A DNA stretch of 30,764 bases from Pseudomonadota bacterium. GTDB lineage: Bacteria > Myxococcota_A > Polyangia > Haliangiales > Haliangiaceae. How positions within the stretch are numbered: position 1 is the stretch's first letter; each line of letters opens with the position of its first letter. The translations under genes and the position numbers were made by a program. Shown here one piece after another: positions 15,271 through 22,259 of the stretch. The notes under the pieces were generated by a model, which worked only from the letters and a program-made list of their open reading frames with translations, had not been told where the DNA came from and made no database searches. Location: the NCBI GenBank assembly GCA_023428295.1, contig JAEYYV010000377.1:1-30764 (forward strand). Reading direction: 5' to 3'.

Positions 15271-17976
15271 CTATCGCAGCTTTGCTCGCGCTGCGTCGAC
15301 CCGCTCGATCCACTGGGTCTCGGTGGCCTCGGTGAACATGACGTGCGCCGCGTCCAGGGCCTTGCGGGCGGCCGCGGGATCGCGGGTGGTGAGGGCGCGG
15401 CCATGCTCCAGCTCGAGGCGACCTTGAAGGGTGTGGTCCTCGGCGGGTGGCAGCGCGCGGATCTTCTCGATGTTGGCGAGCGCACGCGCCGGTTGGCCCG
15501 CATCGTTGGCCGCGCTCGCAGCGTCGAGCAGGGACCGGATCTTTCGCTCGTCGCCCCTGGGAAACTCGGCCGCGGAGGCCTCGGCGGCGGTGGTGGCTTC
15601 GTCGAGCTTGCCGAGCCCACGCTGCGCATCCGAGATGGACAGGAACAGCTGACCTCGATCCTCGTGCGGCCTTGGCGTGGTGCGATCCATGAGCGTCATC
15701 GCCGACGCCGCGAGTGCGAGCGCCTCGGCGAACTTCTTCTCGCCGACGAGTGCGTACACGTAGTTCGTGTCGATCAGCGCGAGGTCTGGATCGTCGGGGC
15801 CCATGACCTTCAGCGTGAGCTCGCGCGCTTCGGTCAGGAGCGCCTTGCCACGCTCGAACTCTCCGGCGTTGATGTAGCTCGCCGCGACGTTGAGCTTCAT
15901 CTGCGCGAGGTCCGACGCCGAGAACGACGTATCGGTGGCGAGGATCGCTTCTCCCTCCATGGCGAGACGCATACCTTCGTCCTTGCGTCCCAGCGCGTCC
16001 ATGCCGGCGCTCGCGGTGATCTTGATCTTCGCGACGATCGGGTGGGCCTTCCCGTAGAGCGTCTCGAACATCGAGATCGCACGGATGTAGTCAGCGTATG
16101 CCGGCGTGGGCTTTCCGTCGGAGATCAGCATCGACGCGCGGATCATCAACGCGTCCGCGAGCGAACGAGATGGCGTGTCGCCGAGGAGCGCGATGGCCTC
16201 GTGGAGCAGTGCGAGACCCTTCTTGAAGTCGCCGAAGCCGTCGTGCGTTGCCGCGGCGACGATGTACAGCTTCGCCGCTGCCTCCGGTGCTCGCGTCCGT
16301 GCCCGTTGCGCGTCGGCTTCTCCATTCGCGAGCCAGCTCGCGATGTCCTTGTCTCGTGAATCTCCGAGCGCTACGACGAGGCTCGCGAGCGCTCCGAGCG
16401 CGAGATCCGGATCGTCGATCGCTCGCGCAGCGAAGTACGCCTTCTTGTAGCGCTCGTTGCCTTCGTCGAGCTCGCCGCGAAGGTGGTGCTGCTGTCCTCT
16501 CACGAAGTCGATGCGTCCCGCGATGGTCGGCTGTGTTCTCACGCTCGACGCTTCTGCCAGTGCGATCGCCTCCGCGAGTCTGTTCGCTAGATTCGCGCCC
16601 GTGCCCCCGACGGATGCATCGAGCATCGCGCGGACCCGGATGATCTCGTCGACAAGCGCTGGATCCTCGGGAAGCGCCGGTTGGCTCGCGATCACCGTCG
16701 CATCCGCGCACGTCGTGACACCCGGGAGGCGTACCGCACGGTCGAGGATGTTCGCCGCCGTTGCCGTGCTGACGTCGCTGAACTGGAGGTTCGAGACGCG
16801 GCTCTTGATCTCGAGGCAGTTCACGCCGCGTCGATACAGATCCGTGGACCACGTGCGATCGACGAGCCCCGCGACGCACACCTTCTTTGCGGTCTCGATA
16901 TACGAGGATCGATACGCGGCGAGCCGCTGCTCGAGGAGCTCGACCACAGCCGCGGGCTGACTCGCGGAGACGCGCGCCGGCAGATCGAGGCCGAAGGTCG
17001 TGATCTCGATGCCGGCCTCGTTGCACGCGTCGATCGCCGCCGCCGCCGGGGGCCACGCGAACGCGGCCGCTCCTCCAGCGGCGACGAGCGCGACGGCGAC
17101 GCCGCCGAGGACGAGATGCTTGCGCGAGCGGGTCGCGCGCAACGCGGCCAGGAGCGCGCGCATCGATGGATAGCGCGCGGCTGGATCTTTCGAGAGGCCC
17201 CGCTCGAGGACGCGGCGAACGCGCGGGAGCTTCGTGGCCTTGTCGGTGCGCGGCCACGGCCCGACGAGCGCTTCCCACGCGACACCGCAGAACGCGTACT
17301 GATCCGCGCTCGTGTCGACGGAGATGCCGAGCGCTTGCTCGGGGGCCATGTACGCGGGTGTTCCTGCGATCCCCGTCGCGTTCCCGGTGCTTCCATCGGC
17401 GGCGATGTCGGGGCCCGTCTCGCGCGCGAGCCCGAAGTCGCTGACGCGCGCGCGCCCGTCGCTGCCGATGAGCACGTTCTCTGGCTTGAAGTCGCGATGG
17501 ACGAGCTTCGCGTCGTGCGCCGCGACGAGCCCTTCACCGGCTGACACGAGCATGTCGATGATCTCGTTCGGCGTGCGCCGCTCGGCGGTGAGCCACTGGC
17601 GCAAGGTCACTCCGGCGACGTACTCCATCGCCACGAACGTGCGACCTTCGTGCTCGCCGACCTCGAACACGGTGACGACATTCGGGTGAGCAAGCCGCGC
17701 CATGGCGAGCGCTTCGCGCCGGAGCTGCTCCGTGCCGGCGCGCTTCCTGTGGATCTTCAGTGCGATCTTTCGCTCGAGGTCGCGATCCTTGGCGAGATAC
17801 ACCATGCCCATCGCGCCTGCACCGATGCGTTCGACCACCTCGTAGCGCCCGGCGACGATCGTCCCCGAGGTCAGCGGAGCGACGATCGCGTCGGCGGGCT
17901 CGGCCAGGAGCCGCTCGAACGAGTCCGCCAGCGACGGCGGCGTCGACATACTGTCGCGGTCGTCCTGCTCGCCCAC
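15271..17976 (-). CDS. Transmembrane Ser/Thr protein kinase with TPR tail
   Basis: The 901-residue product has a eukaryote-like kinase domain at about residues 45-280: the glycine loop IGAGAMGMV (51-59), catalytic Lys74 in IALKIHR, HRDFKPENVL with Asp162, DFGLA, and GTPAYMAPEQ. One hydrophobic helix follows (about 287-309, HLVLGGVAVALVAAGG). Residues 310-901 hold Cys-containing helices (DACNEAG, KKVCVAG, VNCLEIK, TTCADA) and many TPR-like units, placing the sensor part outside the cytoplasm if the kinase faces inward. This architecture is common in myxobacteria. GTG 17976 is used; an in-frame ATG at 17949 (MSTPPSL) is an alternative. TATGCT lies nine bases before the GTG. The ECF sigma gene follows after nine bases, and the sigma factor is its most likely partner. 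Confidence 0.92.
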   Translation of the reverse strand: MGEQDDRDSMSTPPSLADSFERLLAEPADAIVAPLTSGTIVAGRYEVVERIGAGAMGMVYLAKDRDLERKIALKIHRKRAGTEQLRREALAMARLAHPNVVTVFEVGEHEGRTFVAMEYVAGVTLRQWLTAERRTPNEIIDMLVSAGEGLVAAHDAKLVHRDFKPENVLIGSDGRARVSDFGLARETGPDIAADGSTGNATGIAGTPAYMAPEQALGISVDTSADQYAFCGVAWEALVGPWPRTDKATKLPRVRRVLERGLSKDPAARYPSMRALLAALRATRSRKHLVLGGVAVALVAAGGAAAFAWPPAAAAIDACNEAGIEITTFGLDLPARVSASQPAAVVELLEQRLAAYRSSYIETAKKVCVAGLVDRTWSTDLYRRGVNCLEIKSRVSNLQFSDVSTATAANILDRAVRLPGVTTCADATVIASQPALPEDPALVDEIIRVRAMLDASVGGTGANLANRLAEAIALAEASSVRTQPTIAGRIDFVRGQQHHLRGELDEGNERYKKAYFAARAIDDPDLALGALASLVVALGDSRDKDIASWLANGEADAQRARTRAPEAAAKLYIVAAATHDGFGDFKKGLALLHEAIALLGDTPSRSLADALMIRASMLISDGKPTPAYADYIRAISMFETLYGKAHPIVAKIKITASAGMDALGRKDEGMRLAMEGEAILATDTSFSASDLAQMKLNVAASYINAGEFERGKALLTEARELTLKVMGPDDPDLALIDTNYVYALVGEKKFAEALALAASAMTLMDRTTPRPHEDRGQLFLSISDAQRGLGKLDEATTAAEASAAEFPRGDERKIRSLLDAASAANDAGQPARALANIEKIRALPPAEDHTLQGRLELEHGRALTTRDPAAARKALDAAHVMFTEATETQWIERVDAARAKLR

Positions 17977-17985
17977 GTCATGGCG

Positions 17986-17991
17986 AGCATA
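17986..17991 (-). promoter_or_regulatory. -10-like hexamer TATGCT, nine bases before GTG 17976
   Basis: The minus strand reads TATGCT-CGCCATGAC-GTG in the 22-bp gap between the dehydrogenase and kinase genes. It could give the kinase-sigma-ASCH-glycosylase set its own promoter. The ATG inside the spacer is out of frame. Confidence 0.35.
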
Positions 17992-17998
17992 CCAGCCT

Positions 17999-18838
17999 CT
18001 ACTTGATCAGGTCCTTGGCAATCACGGTCCAGTCGAGGTGCCCGTCGCCTGCGTCGATCGCGGCGTCCATGCGCGCTACGACGACGGGGAGCATCTCGAG
18101 CGCATGGCTGCCCATCTCGTGCTGCATGAGCCGGGCATCCTTGCGCGCCATCGCCAGCTCCCACGAGGGCTGCTCGTAGGCCGCATCCGTCAGACGCTTG
18201 AACCGCGCGGGCACCTGCGCGCCGGGATTGAAGTGCTCGAACAACCGCCCGACGTCCGCCGGAGCGAGACCCATCGCACGACCGAGCGCGAGCATGTCCA
18301 TGAAGCCCGCCGCGAGCGCCATGAGGAACAAGTTGCCCAGCAGCTTGTACGCGGCGCCAGCGTCGACGCGCTCGCCGAGATCGACGAGCTTGCCCGTCAT
18401 CGATTGCAGCATCGGCGTCGCGCGCTCGACCACCGCGCGATCGCCCGAGACGAGCATGAGCCCCGTCGAGTCGATCGCGTTCTGCGGCCCCATGAACACC
18501 GGCGCGTGTAGATACGTCACGCCCTTCTCGCGCCACGCGCGCGTCCGTTCGAGTGCACCTTGCGTCGAGGTGGTCGTGTGATCGATCACCAGCGCGCCCG
18601 GCTCGAGCTTCGCTGCTTCGAGCACGGCATCGACCGCAGCGTCGTCGGACACGATCACGTGAACACGCTCGACGCCGCGCACGGCATCCGCCGCATCGTC
18701 GACGGCAACGGCGCCCGTCTCCGCGAGCGCGCGCGCCTTGGCCGGCGTGCGATTCCACACGCGTACGTCGTGGCCTTGCGTGCGCAGCGCGCGCACGAAG
18801 CCCGAACCGAGAAGTCCTGTACCGAGGATCGCGATCAT
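17999..18838 (-). CDS. Beta-hydroxyacid dehydrogenase (3-hydroxyisobutyrate dehydrogenase family)
   Basis: The 279-residue product is a soluble NAD(P)-dependent dehydrogenase. The dinucleotide-binding loop GTGLLG is at residues 6-11 with VRVWNRTPAKARAL after the second strand, where the Asn-Arg pair favours NADP. The all-helical C-terminal half carries the catalytic Lys165 and Asn169 in GAAYKLLGNLF. Family members reduce or oxidise small hydroxyacids and semialdehydes (3-hydroxyisobutyrate, tartronate semialdehyde, succinate semialdehyde), and the true substrate is open. The substrate-binding consensus is only partly kept (HAPVFMGPQNAIDSTGLMLV). ATG 18838 has the strongest Shine-Dalgarno sequence in the window (AGGAGG, within 18841-18850), which overlaps the stop of the preceding Cys-rich lipoprotein gene. 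Why a metabolic enzyme sits between a regulator unit and a kinase unit is unclear. Confidence 0.88.
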   Translation of the reverse strand: MIAILGTGLLGSGFVRALRTQGHDVRVWNRTPAKARALAETGAVAVDDAADAVRGVERVHVIVSDDAAVDAVLEAAKLEPGALVIDHTTTSTQGALERTRAWREKGVTYLHAPVFMGPQNAIDSTGLMLVSGDRAVVERATPMLQSMTGKLVDLGERVDAGAAYKLLGNLFLMALAAGFMDMLALGRAMGLAPADVGRLFEHFNPGAQVPARFKRLTDAAYEQPSWELAMARKDARLMQHEMGSHALEMLPVVVARMDAAIDAGDGHLDWTVIAKDLIK

Positions 18839-18840
18839 GG

Positions 18841-18850
18841 CCCTCCTCCT
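18841..18850 (-). promoter_or_regulatory. Strong Shine-Dalgarno sequence for gene at 18838
   Basis: The minus strand reads AGGAGGAGGG just before CCATG, with the TAG of the upstream gene overlapping its first bases. It sets the start of the dehydrogenase and shows that SD-led initiation is used inside this operon. Confidence 0.75.
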
Positions 18851-19136
18851 AGTTGCACTCGGCGAACAGCATCTTCGGCGCCGAGGCGATGCAGCAGCCG
18901 ACGATGTCCATGTACTCGAAGGTCTTCTGACAGTTCGCGTTGCCGTTCGAGGTCCGGGCCGCGCACGACGGACCGGACGCGAGGAGCGCCGGCGAGCTCA
19001 TCTGGCAGGCACCCTCGCACTGGGTGTAGCCGTTCTGTCGCCACCCCATATCGCACTCGACGAACTCGTGCGGCGCCGGCGCATCGTCACCGGTGCACGC
19101 GGACAAGAGACTCACGAAAGCGATCGATCGAATCAC
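18849..19136 (-). CDS. Small Cys-rich predicted lipoprotein
   Basis: The 95-residue product starts VIRSIAFVSLLSAC, a short signal peptide with lipobox ending at Cys14. The mature part has eight more Cys in 82 residues (VECDMGW, TQCEGAC, PSCAA, ANCQK, VGCCIAS, AECN), an even number that suggests a tightly disulfide-bonded exported domain. I do not recognise it. The GTG start overlaps the TGA of the AraC-type regulator gene (GTGA), so translation is probably coupled. The Shine-Dalgarno sequence of the following dehydrogenase overlaps its stop. It is too small for an enzyme by usual standards; a binding or adaptor role at the cell surface is a guess. Confidence 0.7.
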   Translation of the reverse strand: MIRSIAFVSLLSACTGDDAPAPHEFVECDMGWRQNGYTQCEGACQMSSPALLASGPSCAARTSNGNANCQKTFEYMDIVGCCIASAPKMLFAECN

Positions 19137-20122
19137 TGCAGCTCCGGTTCGTCGTCGGTCGGGCGCGGTGCCTTGGGGCTCGTGCCCGTCCATCGGCGGT
19201 ACGCGCGGAAGAAAGCGCTCGGTGCGGTGAAGGCGAGCTCGCTCGCCACGTCGGCGACCTTGAGGCCACGATCGAGCAGCTGGAACGCGCGCTCCTTGCG
19301 CAAGCGATCGAGCATCTCGGAGTGCGACGTGCCGAGATCGCCGAGCGAGCGTTGGAGGCTGCGCTTGGACGTACCGATGCGCTTCGCGAGCTCGTCGACC
19401 TCCGTGCGCTTCTCGTCGAGCATCTGCGATAGCGCGCGGCGCACGCGATCGAGCAGCGGATCCACCGTAGCGAGGGCAGGGGCGAGCTCCTTGATGCGCG
19501 CCTCGAGGAGCGCGGCCATCGTCGCCGACGCTGTCTTCAGCGGAAGATCGAGGATGGCAGCATCGAAGCTCATGCTGTCGCTGGGCGCGCCGAACGCGAC
19601 CGGGATACCGAAGTAGCGATCGTGCGCCGACGTGTCCGAGGGCGGCGAGTGCTGGAACGACACCTCGCGAAACGCCATCTCGTTGCCGCTCGCCGTGCGG
19701 ATGCGAGCGGTGATCGCGATGAGCGGGAACTCCACCCACAGCCGGCTGTGCGCGAGGCCGGGCACGCGCTGAAAGCTCAGCCTCGCGAGGGCGCCGTCCT
19801 CGACGAGCTCGAGCTTCGCGCGTTGCGTGGCGACGCCGTAGTGATCGGCCACCTTGCGCAGCGCTTCGCGCACCGTCGCGCTCGTGCACAGCGTGTAATC
19901 GAGGACGCCGATGCCGCCGATCGGAATCGCGCTCGCGACCGTCACCGCGATCGCGGGATCCGCGAGCGTCGTCGCACCGAGCTCGAACAGCGCGTCCGCC
20001 ATCGCTCCGGGGACGACGGGCCCGTCGAACGACGCAGGCATCACGCGCTCGACGTCCACGCCTTTGTCGGCGAGCGCCGTGCGAACCGCGACGACGACGT
20101 CGAGGGCAATCCCGGGATCCAC
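19133..20122 (-). CDS. AraC-family transcriptional regulator with arabinose-binding-type N-domain
   Basis: The 329-residue product has an N-terminal sensor domain of the type found in OruR/CdhR-like regulators (residues about 20-215; FELGATTLADPAIAVTVASA, GIGVLDYTLCTSATVREALR) and a C-terminal double helix-turn-helix of the AraC/XylS type (about 225-320; VDELAKRIGTSKRSLQRSLG, then VADVASELAFTAPSAFFRAY, RRWTGTSPKAPR). Such proteins bind a small ligand and activate nearby promoters. GTG 20122 is five bases past the stop of the kinase-TonB fusion gene; no better start is available without running into that gene. Its 3' end overlaps the Cys-rich lipoprotein start. The most obvious target promoters would be those of the adjacent receptor genes or of this operon, by inference only. 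Confidence 0.9.
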   Translation of the reverse strand: MDPGIALDVVVAVRTALADKGVDVERVMPASFDGPVVPGAMADALFELGATTLADPAIAVTVASAIPIGGIGVLDYTLCTSATVREALRKVADHYGVATQRAKLELVEDGALARLSFQRVPGLAHSRLWVEFPLIAITARIRTASGNEMAFREVSFQHSPPSDTSAHDRYFGIPVAFGAPSDSMSFDAAILDLPLKTASATMAALLEARIKELAPALATVDPLLDRVRRALSQMLDEKRTEVDELAKRIGTSKRSLQRSLGDLGTSHSEMLDRLRKERAFQLLDRGLKVADVASELAFTAPSAFFRAYRRWTGTSPKAPRPTDDEPELQ

Positions 20123-20127
20123 GGGCG

Positions 20128-22227
20128 CTACTTCACCACGAGTCGCAGCGAGACGACAAAGCACGCGGGCGACAACTTGCTGTCGCGATTGGTGTACGGC
20201 TTGTACTTCCAGCTCGACAGCGCGCCGGTGAGATCTGCGGTGAGGTAGCTGGGCGCTTTCACGAGCTTTACCGAGCTGACCGTGCCCCCCTCGTCGATAC
20301 ACAGCTTCGCCGTCACGCTGGCGTCATCGCCCACGTTGACGCGCATCGCCGGGAGCTCGCCCGCGATCTTGGTCACAGCGCTGGCCGGGATCACCGGCGT
20401 GCGTGCAGGCTTCGGTGGCTCGACCACCTTGGGCGGCATAGCCACCGGCGTTGTCGGCTCGACCGGCGTGGTCGGCTCGACGGGCGTGGGCGGCTCGACC
20501 GTGGGTGGTTCCCGATCCGGCTCCGGATCCCTGTCGAGGCTGCCAGTGCGCTTGGCCGGGCGCGAGGGCGGTCGCTTCGTGTCGCGCGGTCTCGTTCGCT
20601 TGTCGGGTCGCGCGTCGTCCTCGTCAGCGTCGTCGTCAGCTCGCGCCCCGACCGCGGTCTTGGCCGCGGCATCGGGAGCCGGCTCGTCGGGATCCAGCAC
20701 GCGATCGTCGTCGGTGACGACCTTGGCATCGGGCACGCGCGTGTCGGCGGCCGCGACCTCTGGCACCAGCTTCTCGGTCTTGTCGCGCATGACGACGATC
20801 GTGAACAGCGTCGCTGCCACGCCGGCGAGCCCGAGGAGGATGAACCACGGCCCGGCGGACTTCCGCGTGGGCAGCGGACCCGGATCGACGACGCCCATCG
20901 AGGTGAGCGACGGCTGCGACGGCATCACCGGAAGCGGTTGCGACACCACGGGCGGGACCGGCGCGTTCATCGACGCCGCGGTCGGACCCGTGGTCGGAGG
21001 GCGGATCGACGGGCGGATCGACGGGCGGGACGTGGCAGGTGGCGCTCGCATGTCGAGGCCCATCGCGGCGGCGTCGAAGTCGTCGAGCGATCCCGTCGGT
21101 GCGATCGCGGGATCCTCCCAGACCTCGTTCGCGAGCTTGATGTCGTCCTCGGAGCGGCGCAGCGTTGCTTGGCTCTGCGTGCGCGGACGTTGGTTTGTCG
21201 TCGGTGCGTACTCGCCAGGCAGCGGCAGCGGTGGCGCCGACGATGGCGAGCGCGTTCGACCCGACATGCTCGATCGCGCCCAGCTGTCCTCGGGCTGCGC
21301 GTACTTGAGCATCCACTCGGACACGGCGCGCGGGCTCAGTGACACGTGCTGCTGCTGCGCGATGCGATCGATCGCCTCGCGAAACGCGCTCGCGCTCGGC
21401 ATGCGCCGCTCGGGATCGCGATGCAGCGCTGCGAGGATGATCGAGTCGAGCTCCGGCGGACACTGCGGATTGCGAACCGACGGCGGCACCACATCGGCCT
21501 CGCGGATGCGTCGCATGGTCTCGAAGTCGGAGCGCGCGCTGAACAGCGGCGATGCGGTGACGAGCTCCCACGCGACGACACCCATCGAGAAGATGTCGGA
21601 GACCGGATGGACCTGCATGCCGAGCGCCGCCTCGGGCGACATGTAGCCGAGCTTGCCCTTCACCGCGCCGCTCTCCGTGTGGAGCTGGCGGCTGTGGGCT
21701 TTGGCGATGCCGAAATCGATCACCTTCAGGTGACCGGTGTGTGCGACGATCAGGTTCGACGGCGAGATGTCGCGATGCACGATGTGCAGCGGCGTTCCTT
21801 GCTCGTCGACGAAGTCGTGCGCGTACTCGAGGGCCTCGCACATCTCGGCGAGGATCGAGAGCACCACGTGCAGCGGAATCGGCTCGTTGGAGCGGTTCGC
21901 GAAGCGCAGGAGCTTGCGAATGTCGAAGCCCGCCACCAGCTCCATCGCGATGTAGTAAATGCCGCCGATCCGACCGAAGTCGTAGATCTGCGCGATGTTC
22001 GGGTGCTGCAAGAGCGACGCGACCTTGGCCTCGCGCACGAACGACTCGACGAACGTGGGATCCTCGGCGAGGTGCTGGAGCATGCGCTTCAGCGCGACGC
22101 TTCGCTCGAAGCCCTGTGGTCCGCGCTTCTTGGCGCGGTGCACCGTGGCCATGCCTCCCATCCCGAGCCGCTCGTAGAGCTCGTACGGACCGAACTGATC
22201 GGTCGCGGATGGACGTGGCTGATTCAC
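20128..22227 (-). CDS. Transmembrane Ser/Thr kinase with TonB-like periplasmic C-terminus
   Basis: The 699-residue product joins two systems. Residues about 15-290 are a kinase: glycine loop LGMGGMATVHRA (21-32), Lys47 in VALKRML, HRDISPSNLI with Asp153, DFGIA, and KLGYMSPEAALG. A disordered Pro/Ser-rich segment follows, including a repeated RPSIRPSIRP element. One membrane helix lies at about 461-481 (WFILLGLAGVAATLFTIVV). The outside part has an acidic stretch, an Arg/Lys stretch, a Pro-rich linker (EPPTPVEPTTPVEPTTPV), and an end domain (about 630-699: LCIDEGGTVSSVKLV, ALSSWKYKPY, CFVVSLRLVV) that matches the C-terminal domain of TonB-type energy transducers. Cys643 and Cys689 could pair. 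The gene follows a TonB-dependent receptor gene by 32 bp. No exbB/exbD is in the window, and the helix lacks an obvious ExbB-contact His. Confidence 0.88.
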   Translation of the reverse strand: MNQPRPSATDQFGPYELYERLGMGGMATVHRAKKRGPQGFERSVALKRMLQHLAEDPTFVESFVREAKVASLLQHPNIAQIYDFGRIGGIYYIAMELVAGFDIRKLLRFANRSNEPIPLHVVLSILAEMCEALEYAHDFVDEQGTPLHIVHRDISPSNLIVAHTGHLKVIDFGIAKAHSRQLHTESGAVKGKLGYMSPEAALGMQVHPVSDIFSMGVVAWELVTASPLFSARSDFETMRRIREADVVPPSVRNPQCPPELDSIILAALHRDPERRMPSASAFREAIDRIAQQQHVSLSPRAVSEWMLKYAQPEDSWARSSMSGRTRSPSSAPPLPLPGEYAPTTNQRPRTQSQATLRRSEDDIKLANEVWEDPAIAPTGSLDDFDAAAMGLDMRAPPATSRPSIRPSIRPPTTGPTAASMNAPVPPVVSQPLPVMPSQPSLTSMGVVDPGPLPTRKSAGPWFILLGLAGVAATLFTIVVMRDKTEKLVPEVAAADTRVPDAKVVTDDDRVLDPDEPAPDAAAKTAVGARADDDADEDDARPDKRTRPRDTKRPPSRPAKRTGSLDRDPEPDREPPTVEPPTPVEPTTPVEPTTPVAMPPKVVEPPKPARTPVIPASAVTKIAGELPAMRVNVGDDASVTAKLCIDEGGTVSSVKLVKAPSYLTADLTGALSSWKYKPYTNRDSKLSPACFVVSLRLVVK
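20453..20500. repeat. 18-bp tandem repeat inside kinase-TonB fusion gene
   Basis: Units beginning GTCGGCTCGAC recur at 20453, 20471 and (partly diverged) 20489, in frame, and encode the periplasmic PVEPTT repeats. Such a repeat could vary linker length between strains. Confidence 0.6.
20999..21031. repeat. 12-bp tandem repeat inside kinase-TonB fusion gene
   Basis: GGGCGGATCGAC occurs twice in direct tandem (20999-21022), followed by a partial third copy. It encodes the RPSI repeats of the cytoplasmic linker between kinase domain and membrane helix. Confidence 0.6.
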
Positions 22228-22233
22228 CTACCC

Positions 22234-22239
22234 ATTGTG
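22234..22239 (-). promoter_or_regulatory. -10-like hexamer CACAAT, six bases before GTG 22227
   Basis: The minus strand reads CACAAT-GGGTAG-GTG within the 32-bp gap after the receptor gene. It keeps the A at position 2 and T at position 6 of the pattern seen elsewhere in the window, but not the first T, so it is a weaker case. Confidence 0.3.
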
Positions 22240-22259
22240 CGCCGAAGCGCGCGACCGTT

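Noticed and set aside
20453..21031. CRISPR array
   Set aside because: The repeats are short, directly tandem, in frame and have no spacers; they encode Pro-rich linkers.
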